Source: Chloroflexota bacterium
Lineage (GTDB): Bacteria > Chloroflexota > Anaerolineae > UBA4142
NCBI GenBank assembly: GCA_016215025.1
Contig: JACRMI010000024.1
Coordinates: 1-52,778 of the forward strand
Length of the DNA: 52,778 nucleotides
Direction: 5' to 3'
Made by a program: the position numbers and the translations under genes. The notes under the pieces were generated by a model. It was given only the letters and a program-made list of their open reading frames with translations. It had not been told where the DNA came from and made no database searches. Positions 26,001 through 31,446 of this stretch are shown here, piece after piece. The first letter of the stretch is position 1. Every line of letters starts with the position of its first letter.

Positions 26001-27475
26001 CGATGACGCAAATTTCTTTTGCCCCCGGCGAAGGCGTCACCGGGCGAGTCATGCTGACGGGCGAACCAGCCATCGTCAAAGATGCACGTGATGATCTTCG
26101 TCGTGTCAACGAACCTTCCCAAGCCATTCGCGCGGTTCTGACCGAAGGCATTCGCTCCTTTCTCCATCTACCCATCCAAATTGGTAATGAAACGTTTGGC
26201 GTATTCAATGTCAGCTACACGGAACTGCATACGTTTGGCGACAAAGAACAGCGCCTCTTTACGGCCCTCGCTCAACGCGCCGCGCTCGCCATCGAAAGTG
26301 CGCGCTATCTCGATTCCGAACAACGCCGTGCGGAACAGTTCCGTCTGATTGCGGAAGTCGGGCAGAGAATTTCTACGCTCCTGGACGCGAACCGGGTCAT
26401 GGAGCAAGTGGCACAACTCGTTCAGACAACGTTTGGCTATTATCATGTCGGCATTGGTTTGGTCGAAGGTGATGAAATCGTTTATCAATTTGGCGCAGGC
26501 GAATTGTGGGAGCGAATGCCTTTCGAGTTCAAACCGGCGCGGCTCAAGGTTGGCAAAGAAGGATTCGCGGGTTGGATTGCCGCGCATGGTGAGCCGATCC
26601 TGGCTCCGAATGTCAGCCAAGACGCGCGTTACGTGTGGATGCAAGGGAGTGCCACGCGCTCTGAACTGACCGTGCCGATTTTCGTCAAAGATAAAGTCAT
26701 AGGTGTGTTGGATGCGCAAAGTGATCGCTTGAATGCGTTCGATAAAACGGATCTTGCCGTACTCCAAGCCTTGGCGCACCAAGCTGGGGCTGCCATCGAA
26801 AATGCGCACTTGTACGAACGCGCGCAAGAACTCGCCGTAATGCAAGAGCGCAACCGCTTGGCGCGGGATTTGCATGACGCGGTCACGCAAACGCTTTTCT
26901 CCGCTACGCTTATCGCCGATGCCTTGCCTTCATCCTGGGAAAGCGATCCAAGCGAAGGTCGCCAATTGTTGAAAGAACTACGGCAGCTTAGTCGCGGCGC
27001 GCTCGCCGAAATGCGCACCCTGCTGTTGGAACTTCGCCCCACTGCACTCATCGAAACCAAGTTGGGTGACTTGCTGCGCCAACTCGGCGAAGCGGCAATG
27101 GGACGGACTGGCTTGAGTGTCTCGGTGCAAGTCGAGAGCGATAGCAAGTTGCCTCCCGAAGCACACATTGCGTTGTATCGCATCGCCCAAGAGGCGCTGA
27201 ATAATGTGCTCAAGCATTCGCGGGCTGCACACGTGGTGATGAACTTGAACTGTATCCTGGGACGAAACCATCAGGTCCAAGTGGTCGAACTGACGATCCG
27301 TGACGATGGACGTGGTTTCGATGTGAACCAGGTCTCGTCCAGTCGTTTGGGGCTTGCCAGTATGCGTGAACGCGCGCAAGCCATCGGTGCCGAGTTAAGT
27401 GTCGATAGTCATCCAGGACGCGGGGCTGAAATCAAGGTCGTGTGGGATAATACCCAGAACGAGGAGGGCGATTAA
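23060..27475 (+). CDS. Hybrid sensor histidine kinase: beta-propeller, YYY, two GAF, HisKA_3
   Basis: A 1471-residue sensor. A lipoprotein-type signal (LLGLALLLSTTAC) and Thr/Pro-rich linker lead into 14 Reg_prop repeats (pattern WIGTxxGLNKFD), enough for two seven-bladed propellers outside the membrane. A YYY domain (LENFDARWN) and one membrane helix near residue 855-875 follow. Then come a coiled coil (about 880-925), two GAF domains (about 925-1080 and 1095-1250), HisKA_3 with phospho-His in RLARDLHDAVTQTL near 1272, and HATPase (EALNNVLKHS; DDGRGFD; GLASMRERA). Such NarX/LiaS-type kinases phosphorylate LuxR-type regulators. The ATG at 23060 has GAGGA; 23099, closer to the signal peptide, is an alternative. 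A lipobox plus a membrane helix is odd. The next gene is a decayed response regulator. Confidence 0.92.
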   Translation: MSAVLFSANVGYLMRHPDNCKPGFVSLLGLALLLSTTACGILVDTPPSSPIVSSPSQPTPTPLRPSTATPRGSLRFPNQANNLRFSRLSIEQGLSQSVVQAILQDHYGFMWFGTQDGLNKYDGYIFTVYKHDPDNDFSLSNNWVTAIYEDSSGVLWIGTLGGGLDKFDRDTGRFLHYRNISTSPLSLSNNFISTIYQDRTGIMWIGTQSGLNKFDRTSQQFSNFQTDPNAPNGLKVNAITSIHEDVQGILWFGTTNGLVRYDRSTQEFVLYRNVAGDPTSLGGNNISSIYEDQSGALWIGTQDGGISRKDSGAKQFVRLQANTKDSASLSGNDVHAIYGDSHGGIWVGTDGYGLNKFDPFNSKFVRYASNPGDPFSLSSDHIFSIYEDKSGVLWIGTWGGGLSKAERPSEQFISYYSRPGQMNSLVSGLVFSVYEEKPSGALWIGTAEGLDRLDRQTGKFTHYRNDPLNPKSLSTDYVATILQDRSGGMWFGTFGGLDRFDNRTAEFTHYRSDSQDPTSLSSNVILTIYQDRSGTMWIGTQSGGLNKFDQTTGRFVRYLSQEGDATSLSNNSINSMCQDPSGIMWIGTAFGLNKFDPATGKSIRYLANRENQNSPSVDSVLAVYQDTTGMVWLGTLTGGLNRFDPQTETFKHYREKNGLANDTVYGILEDDDGFLWLSTNKGLSKFDPHSETFRNYDASYGLQSNEFNMGAYFKSPSGEMFFGGINGLTAFYPDIVSDNAYIPPVVLTALTQGGVAYKTNMALENVCELTFSWPNNYFDFEFAALSFAQPEKNQYAYQLENFDARWNPIGAKRFGRYTNLPGGTYTLRIKGSNNDGVWNEQGIALKVTIVPPFWEMLWFRGLVIGLATVLVAGGFRWRVRDIRARNRELERQVQERTWALAQQKRELEERTEQLEQRQQELQTLYQADEELHHHLHLDDVLQTLCNIAVDNLKADKSALLCWNKEHDRIVMRVAHGFSAEAMTQISFAPGEGVTGRVMLTGEPAIVKDARDDLRRVNEPSQAIRAVLTEGIRSFLHLPIQIGNETFGVFNVSYTELHTFGDKEQRLFTALAQRAALAIESARYLDSEQRRAEQFRLIAEVGQRISTLLDANRVMEQVAQLVQTTFGYYHVGIGLVEGDEIVYQFGAGELWERMPFEFKPARLKVGKEGFAGWIAAHGEPILAPNVSQDARYVWMQGSATRSELTVPIFVKDKVIGVLDAQSDRLNAFDKTDLAVLQALAHQAGAAIENAHLYERAQELAVMQERNRLARDLHDAVTQTLFSATLIADALPSSWESDPSEGRQLLKELRQLSRGALAEMRTLLLELRPTALIETKLGDLLRQLGEAAMGRTGLSVSVQVESDSKLPPEAHIALYRIAQEALNNVLKHSRAAHVVMNLNCILGRNHQVQVVELTIRDDGRGFDVNQVSSSRLGLASMRERAQAIGAELSVDSHPGRGAEIKVVWDNTQNEEGD

Positions 27476-27625
27476 ATGCGCATCCCGAATCCGATTTGTG
27501 TATTCGTCGCCAACAATCATGGCTTGGCACGGTGCGGTATAGTTGCCTATTTCAAGAACTCGGCAATATCTTGTCCAAGCTGGAGTTTAGGCGCGGCGAG
27601 TCAGCAAAAAATGATGGGAGATTAG
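27476..27625 (+). pseudogene. Decayed NarL-type response regulator, N-terminal remnant
   Basis: Directly after the kinase stop (TAA then ATG), 49 codons read MRIPNPICVFVANNHGLARC then GIVAYFKNSA. This is close to the start of NarL/FixJ regulators (xPIRVxVADDHxLVRxGIxAyF). The acidic pair that binds Mg, normally DD, is here NN. After KNSA a shift of one base restores an ILVQAG-like strand in another frame, which also ends at once. Nothing resembling the phospho-Asp strand or the LuxR helix-turn-helix follows. It looks like a deleted and decayed partner of the kinase, in the position where such a partner gene normally lies. It might still be translated as a short peptide. Confidence 0.65.
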
Positions 27626-27631
27626 CCGGTA

Positions 27632-27701
27632 CTAGCCACTTGGCTAATAGACCAAAACTCTCCGGATGCCTGATGCGTCTGGGGAGTTTTTGTTTTACAG
27701 T
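27632..27701 (+). promoter_or_regulatory. Conserved block A: dyad, terminator-like hairpin, TA-hexamer
   Basis: The dyad CTAGCCA-CT-TGGCTAA is at 27632-27647. A stem of 13-16 pairs, with G-U pairs allowed, follows: 27654-27669 with 27675-27691, loop CTGAT, and a T-run. Then comes TACAGT at 27696-27701, exactly 64 bases from the dyad start. The hairpin looks like an intrinsic terminator. The block precedes the two small genes at 27768 and 28088. Either it ends the kinase transcript and activates the next unit, or it acts as an attenuator. Confidence 0.6.
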
Positions 27702-27767
27702 AGCGATGCCAAAATGGTCGCCGCGAACAAGTCGAAAAAAAGCAGAGCGAGAACGAGGAGGACCACC

Positions 27768-28022
27768 ATGTTTTACCCGAATGATTTTGTCACCAAGAAC
27801 ATCAAGACTCAGCAAATGAACGAGTATCTCAAGCAAGCGGAGCAAGATCGTCTCTTGGCGCAACTGAATGCACGCCATCCCAACTTGCTTGTTGCCTTGG
27901 CACGTGCCGTGATGCATGCAATCGGACACTTGCTCATGGCAACCGGTCGGCGGCTGGATCAGGTTGGCGTTGAACAATCCAAGGTGCGAATGCCTAATGT
28001 CGCGCCGAGCAAGTACAGCTAA
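27768..28022 (+). CDS. Small unrecognised protein, 84 aa (MxYP group)
   Basis: It begins MFYPNDFVTKNIKTQQMNEY. The C-terminal half carries ALARAVMHAIGHLLMATGRR, an amphipathic helix with two His. The protein at 28456-28665 has a similar helix (DAFHRCGHALMALGERF), so the two are related. The ATG follows GAGGAGGACC, a strong site. The N-terminal region is polar and likely helical. I know no family for it. It is the first gene behind block A, with the 71-residue gene 65 bp downstream. Role unknown, possibly a target or modulator of the neighbouring kinase. Confidence 0.7.
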   Translation: MFYPNDFVTKNIKTQQMNEYLKQAEQDRLLAQLNARHPNLLVALARAVMHAIGHLLMATGRRLDQVGVEQSKVRMPNVAPSKYS

Positions 28023-28087
28023 GCTGATCGTACTGATTTTGAAAGGTTTCATCCAACCAGTCAGACCAAACGGAAGGAGACCGAAAA

Positions 28088-28303
28088 ATGATGTATCCCG
28101 TTCGGACAACCTTGCTGCTCACCGTGGATGAAAACACCGCGCGCAAATTTCTGCGCGACGAAGCCAGTGTCGATGCTGCACCCCAAGTTGAAGCGCACCT
28201 CGGTCGCTGGGCATCCTTGCGGCAACGCATTCGACAGTTGCGGCTGTTCGCCGGAAAATCGCCGCGCGAAATTTCTGTCGGCGGTGCTACACCGGGCAAG
28301 TAA
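28088..28303 (+). CDS. Small unrecognised protein, 71 aa (MxYP group)
   Basis: It begins MMYPVRTTLLLTVDENTARK and has a basic middle (RWASLRQRIRQLRLF). AAGGAG is 8 bases before the first ATG; a second ATG follows directly. Its start (M-x-YP) resembles those of the two neighbours at 27768 and 28456, though the remainder is not clearly homologous. It is the second gene of the unit behind block A, with no terminator seen before block B. Function unknown. Confidence 0.65.
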   Translation: MMYPVRTTLLLTVDENTARKFLRDEASVDAAPQVEAHLGRWASLRQRIRQLRLFAGKSPREISVGGATPGK

Positions 28304-28355
28304 ATTCTGGTCTATCACTCCTCCTGAGTGTGCCGATGGACAGACTGAATAACAA

Positions 28356-28425
28356 CTAGCCATTCGGCTAATAGACAAAGACTCTCCGGACGCCCAATGC
28401 GTTTGGAGAGTTTTTGTTTTAGAGT
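28356..28425 (+). promoter_or_regulatory. Conserved block B: dyad, terminator-like hairpin, TA-hexamer
   Basis: The dyad CTAGCCA-TT-CGGCTAA is at 28356-28371. A 13-bp stem lies at 28381-28393 with 28399-28411 (loop CCAAT) and is followed by a T-run. TAGAGT is at 28420-28425, again 64 bases from the dyad start. It precedes the small gene at 28456 and the receiver gene at 28704. Sequence and spacing match block A closely, with compensating and G-U changes in the stem. Confidence 0.6.
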
Positions 28426-28455
28426 GTAACTAGTTCGATCACCTAGGGAGAAGGT

Positions 28456-28665
28456 ATGTTGTATCCAATCAATCTGAGCTTGCTTCAAACAATCAAACAT
28501 GAAAAGACGCAGGGCATGATGCGCGAGGTGCGAATCGACCGGTTGGTGGCTCCAAACGAACCGAATGCGTTAGTGTGCTATTTTCGCGATGCATTCCATC
28601 GTTGTGGACATGCGCTCATGGCGTTGGGCGAACGATTTGAGCATATCGGAAATCCAGCCGCTTGA
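28456..28665 (+). CDS. Small unrecognised protein, 69 aa (MxYP group)
   Basis: It begins MLYPINLSLLQTIKHEKTQG and ends with the helix DAFHRCGHALMALGERFEHI, which parallels the helix of the 84-residue protein at 27768. The shared pattern is H-x-x-G-H-x-LMA-x-G-x-R. A purine-rich site (AGGGAGAAGG) precedes the ATG. It is first behind block B and is followed by the receiver-domain gene after 38 bp. Conserved His suggest metal or protein binding. No named family is recognised. Confidence 0.7.
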   Translation: MLYPINLSLLQTIKHEKTQGMMREVRIDRLVAPNEPNALVCYFRDAFHRCGHALMALGERFEHIGNPAA

Positions 28666-28703
28666 TTCTTCAACCGGTCGAACGACAAACCCAGGCGATA
28701 GAG

Positions 28704-29072
28704 ATGAAATCCATGCGCATTCTCGTTGCAGACGATCAACCCAAGGTCCGGTTTGCACTCCGGGTGGCGCTCGAAAGGCAGCCGGGCGATAAAGCCATCG
28801 GTGAAGCCATCGATGCAAATGACTTGGTGGCGCAGGCAAAATCGGTTTGCCCGGACCTGGTGTTGCTCGATTGGGATTTACCGGGCATGTCTGCGGGAGA
28901 GATATTGCATCAATTGCGGCAACGCTGTCCCTTTCTCAAAGTCATCGTGTTGAGCGAGAAATCCGAGCTAGCGCAGACTGCAATGGCAATCGGTGCCGAT
29001 GCCTTTGTCAGCAAAACCGATCTACCCGAACACTTGCTTGCGGCCATCAACGAATGTTGGTGCAAGCCCTAG
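28704..29072 (+). CDS. Single-domain response regulator (CheY-like receiver)
   Basis: A 122-residue stand-alone REC domain. It has acidic pair VADDQP after the first strand, phospho-Asp in LVLLDWDLPGMSAGE near residue 56, a Ser in place of the switch Thr (VIVLSEKSE) and the conserved Lys in FVSKTDLP. There is no output domain, so it would act by protein contact or as a phosphate sink. Start 28704 (or the ATG nine bases later) has only a weak ribosome site, and coupling to the preceding small gene is possible. With the kinase's own regulator decayed, this receiver is the only phospho-acceptor candidate in the window. A fifth dyad overlaps its stop codon. Confidence 0.85.
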   Translation: MKSMRILVADDQPKVRFALRVALERQPGDKAIGEAIDANDLVAQAKSVCPDLVLLDWDLPGMSAGEILHQLRQRCPFLKVIVLSEKSELAQTAMAIGADAFVSKTDLPEHLLAAINECWCKP

Positions 29073-29084
29073 TCATTTGGCTAA
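29069..29084. promoter_or_regulatory. Dyad copy overlapping the receiver-gene stop codon
   Basis: CTAGTCA-TT-TGGCTAA differs from the perfect dyad in one position of the left arm and in the last base. Its CTAG includes the TAG stop. No hairpin follows, unlike the three blocks. About 109 bases beyond it lies AAAGGAAATCAGCATC followed by ATG-TAG, perhaps the relic of another small gene. Confidence 0.5.
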
Positions 29085-29230
29085 TATCCTATCCAAGTCT
29101 GCGTTGTCGGTTTTTTGATCGATGTTCAATGGCAACGAAGGCGTGCGAATCCAGCGATCATCCTGCGCTGACCGATAAAGGAAATCAGCATCATGTAGCA
29201 TGTTATCAAGTCGAGTTTTTATATTTGGCA

Positions 29231-29300
29231 AGAGCCAAGCGGCTAGTACCCAAAAATTCTCCAGATGCCCGATGCATTTGGGGAATTTTTGCTGTAAAGG
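29231..29300 (+). promoter_or_regulatory. Conserved block D: dyad, terminator-like hairpin, TA-hexamer
   Basis: A degenerate dyad AGAGCCA-AG-CGGCTAG (29231-29246) is followed by a 17-bp stem with G-U pairs, 29252-29268 with 29274-29290 (loop CCGAT). TAAAGG at 29295-29300 keeps the 64-base spacing to the dyad start. It precedes the 84-residue gene at 29337. The stem differs from blocks A and B by paired changes, which suggests selection for the structure. Confidence 0.55.
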
Positions 29301-29336
29301 GATCGTAGGGAGTAGGGAACAGCGAAAGGAGAAAAG

Positions 29337-29591
29337 ATGGACAGGTCTCTGATCGATGGAAACAATCCTGATGCGCCGAGGGAACTATTGAGCGAAATCG
29401 ATGCGGGTGAGTTGGACGAACGCTATCTCATCAAACATGCTCGCGATTATGGCAGGCGCGGAACCTCATCTGTTTCTAGCACGGTACTGGCGTTTATCCG
29501 TCAATGGATGAATTGGCGAAGCTGGGTTATGAAACGACCTCGGATCGATCCATCGATTCAAGTGGTTTCGCACTCAGTTCAACAGCGATGA
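29337..29591 (+). CDS. Small unrecognised protein, 84 aa
   Basis: It begins MDRSLIDGNNPDAPRELLSE and has a charged, likely helical N-terminal half. The middle segment SVSSTVLAFIRQWMNWRSWV is Trp-rich and amphipathic, and the tail is basic. AAAGGAG lies 5-6 bases before the ATG. It does not share the MxYP start of the other small genes but follows the same kind of 70-bp block. It is the last gene of the signalling region and is closed by the strong hairpin at 29605-29633. Function unknown. Confidence 0.65.
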   Translation: MDRSLIDGNNPDAPRELLSEIDAGELDERYLIKHARDYGRRGTSSVSSTVLAFIRQWMNWRSWVMKRPRIDPSIQVVSHSVQQR

Positions 29592-29604
29592 CAATAAAAA
29601 TAGG

Positions 29605-29633
29605 AAACTCGCCATAGTGCGCATGGCGAGTTT
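29605..29633. terminator. Bidirectional intrinsic terminator
   Basis: AAACTCGCCAT (29605-29615) pairs perfectly with ATGGCGAGTTT (29623-29633) around a 7-base loop, flanked by A-rich and T-rich runs. It separates the plus-strand small gene (ends 29591) from the minus-strand aldolase (ends 29645). Confidence 0.85.
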
Positions 29634-29644
29634 TGTTTGTCTGT

Positions 29645-30382
29645 TTAGGGGCTTGCGTGAATCACGGACGCCAGCGCGCGTGTGATTTTTTCTGGCTGAG
29701 CATGTCCCCAAATGTTGCGCCCAATCGCAACACCGGCAGCCCCCGCTGCCAACGCGCCGCGAACGTTGGCGAGCAAGTCCTCGTCGTTCTTGACCTTTTC
29801 TCCGCCTAACACGATGATCGGCACAGGGCAATTCTGTGTGACGATCTGAAACGAGTCTGCATCGCCTGTGTAAAATGTTTTGATCACATCTGCCCCAGCT
29901 TCCATAGCTACGCGTGCGCCCGCCGAAATTTTCTCCGGTGTGCGCGCATTGGGATCAGCGGTGAAACCTCCAGGAATCACCTCTGCCATCAACGGCATTC
30001 CCCATTTGAGACACTCGGCTGCCAAGGCGGCCAAATTCGTCAGACTGTCCGGCGCTTGGTCCCACCAGGGATACACCATGCACTTGATTCCATCTGCGCC
30101 AATCTGCAACGCCGTTTCGACAATGCGTTCAAGCACCGGCGGCTGCGCATCCACACTGAGCCACACACCCGCCCGTCCAATTGCCGATGCGCAACGTTGG
30201 GTGCTGCCCAACGTGAGCAGAAACGCATCCGCACCTGCAGACACAGCGCATTGAATGACTTGCTCTGGATGTTCCAGCCCATGCTGCGGTTTGTCCATAA
30301 AGCCCGCGTGATCCATCGCGACTATGAGACATTTTCCATCCGTTCCAAAGAGACGCGCCAAACGATGAGTTTTGGTTGCCAT
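29645..30382 (-). CDS. Class I aldolase, DhnA/FbaB/LsrF-like
   Basis: A 245-residue TIM-barrel of the DeoC/FbaB group. The Schiff-base Lys is in ADVIKTFYTGDADSF near residue 167. IVAMDHAGFMD at the N-terminus and the phosphate-binding end GAAGVAIGRNIWG are typical. Relatives are archaeal-type fructose-bisphosphate aldolase and LsrF, which cleaves phosphorylated AI-2 products. It probably splits or transfers from a phosphorylated sugar. AAAGGAAACCC precedes the ATG. It is divergent from a SorC regulator and its operon, with a palindromic operator in the shared gap. The pairing SorC regulator plus LsrF-like enzyme recalls lsrR/lsrF, but the rest of the lsr set is absent. Confidence 0.87.
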   Translation of the reverse strand: MATKTHRLARLFGTDGKCLIVAMDHAGFMDKPQHGLEHPEQVIQCAVSAGADAFLLTLGSTQRCASAIGRAGVWLSVDAQPPVLERIVETALQIGADGIKCMVYPWWDQAPDSLTNLAALAAECLKWGMPLMAEVIPGGFTADPNARTPEKISAGARVAMEAGADVIKTFYTGDADSFQIVTQNCPVPIIVLGGEKVKNDEDLLANVRGALAAGAAGVAIGRNIWGHAQPEKITRALASVIHASP

Positions 30383-30398
30383 CGGGTTTCCTTTCAGA

Positions 30399-30427
30399 TT
30401 GACAAAACAGGTTAGCCATGCGATAAT
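30399..30427 (+). promoter_or_regulatory. Strong sigma-70-like promoter of the SorC operon
   Basis: TTGACA (30399-30404), a 17-bp spacer and GATAAT (30422-30427) form a near-consensus promoter. The start of transcription would be about 30434, inside the palindrome at 30429-30455, so a bound regulator would block it. Confidence 0.75.
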
Positions 30428-30428
30428 G

Positions 30429-30455
30429 TGAACAAATGTAATTTACATCTGTTCA
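30429..30455. promoter_or_regulatory. 27-bp palindromic operator, probable SorC site
   Basis: The arms are TGAACA-A-ATGTA (30429-30440) and TACAT-C-TGTTCA (30444-30455) around ATT: 11 of 12 positions pair. Nested TGAACA/TGTTCA and ATGTA/TACAT half-sites fit the long dyads bound by tetrameric SorC/CggR-type regulators. It lies directly downstream of the -10 and 13 bases before the regulator ATG, which suggests autorepression. Confidence 0.75.
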
Positions 30456-30468
30456 AGAAATAACGCAA

Positions 30469-31446
30469 ATGAGCCAACAGCAAAATCAGCAACTGATGTT
30501 GCAAGCCGCACGCCTCTACTACGAACAAAACCACACTCAAGACGAAATTGCCCGGGCGTTGAAAACCTCGCGCCCGATGGTATCACGTCTTCTTCAGCAG
30601 GCGCGCGCCGAAGGCATTGTCCAAATCAAGATCGTCGATCCCAGCGCGCGCCACAGCGCCCTCGAAAAACAATTGCTAGAAAAATTTCATTTGACGGATG
30701 TCATGGTGGTTGCAACGGAAGGCGACACGCAAGAGCTGGCGCGACGACGCATCGGTCAGGCGGCGGCGCGCTACCTTGAACGAACACTCCAAAATGGCGA
30801 TGTGGTGGGTATCGGTTGGGGGCGTTCGCTCTACGAAGTGGTGAACGCGCTGGAGCCGCATCGCAAGGCGCGGATCACCGTGGTGCCGCTCATCGGTGGA
30901 CTGGGACAGATTTCCCCTGTATTCCAAGTTCACGAACTCACTCGTTTGCTTGCCGAAGCGTTTGGTGGAACGTGGCAAAATTTTTACACGCCCGCGTTGG
31001 TCGAGTCGGATGAAATGGTAACCACGTTGCTGCGTTCGGCAGATGGCAAACAGGTAACCGCATTGTGGCAGCATCTGTCGGTTGCGGTGGTCGGCATAGG
31101 CAACGTTGACCTCGGTGCTGAAATGCAAATGCTCTTTGTCAATTATCTCGATGCCGAAGCGCAAAAACGATTAAGCCACGCCAAAGCCGTCGGCGACATC
31201 TGTGTTCGTTTTTTCGACATCAAAGGCAAGCCTTGTGCAGATGCGATGCATGGGATTGTCGGAATTTCTTTGGAACAGTTGCATCGCACGCGCCGTGTGA
31301 TCGGCATTGCCGGCGGCATCGCGAAAGCCGAAGCGATCCTGGGTGCATTGAAAGGACGCCACGTCAACGTCCTCGTCACCGACGAACCCGCTGCCCGTCG
31401 CGTGCTGGAACTCACGCCAGCGAACGACCGCAAGTCAAACAAATGA
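30469..31446 (+). CDS. SorC/DeoR-family sugar-responsive transcriptional regulator
   Basis: A 325-residue regulator. The N-terminal helix-turn-helix (about 15-55) reads HTQDEIARALKTSRPMVSRL. The rest is the SorC sugar-phosphate-binding domain with VVGIGWGRSLYEVVNAL, VPLIGGLGQIS and the late phosphate-sugar segment VIGIAGGIAKAEAILGAL. Such proteins bind a phosphorylated sugar and release DNA. There is almost no ribosome site. The gene leads an operon in which each stop overlaps the next start (ATGA or GTGA) through the ADP-ribosylglycohydrolase gene. The operator at 30429-30455 is likely its own binding site, also governing the divergent aldolase. Confidence 0.92.
   Translation: MSQQQNQQLMLQAARLYYEQNHTQDEIARALKTSRPMVSRLLQQARAEGIVQIKIVDPSARHSALEKQLLEKFHLTDVMVVATEGDTQELARRRIGQAAARYLERTLQNGDVVGIGWGRSLYEVVNALEPHRKARITVVPLIGGLGQISPVFQVHELTRLLAEAFGGTWQNFYTPALVESDEMVTTLLRSADGKQVTALWQHLSVAVVGIGNVDLGAEMQMLFVNYLDAEAQKRLSHAKAVGDICVRFFDIKGKPCADAMHGIVGISLEQLHRTRRVIGIAGGIAKAEAILGALKGRHVNVLVTDEPAARRVLELTPANDRKSNK

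Noticed and set aside
31233..31442. Upstream extension of the NAD-kinase-like frame
   Set aside because: It overlaps the SorC gene in another frame; the conserved first strand begins at the ATG at 31443.
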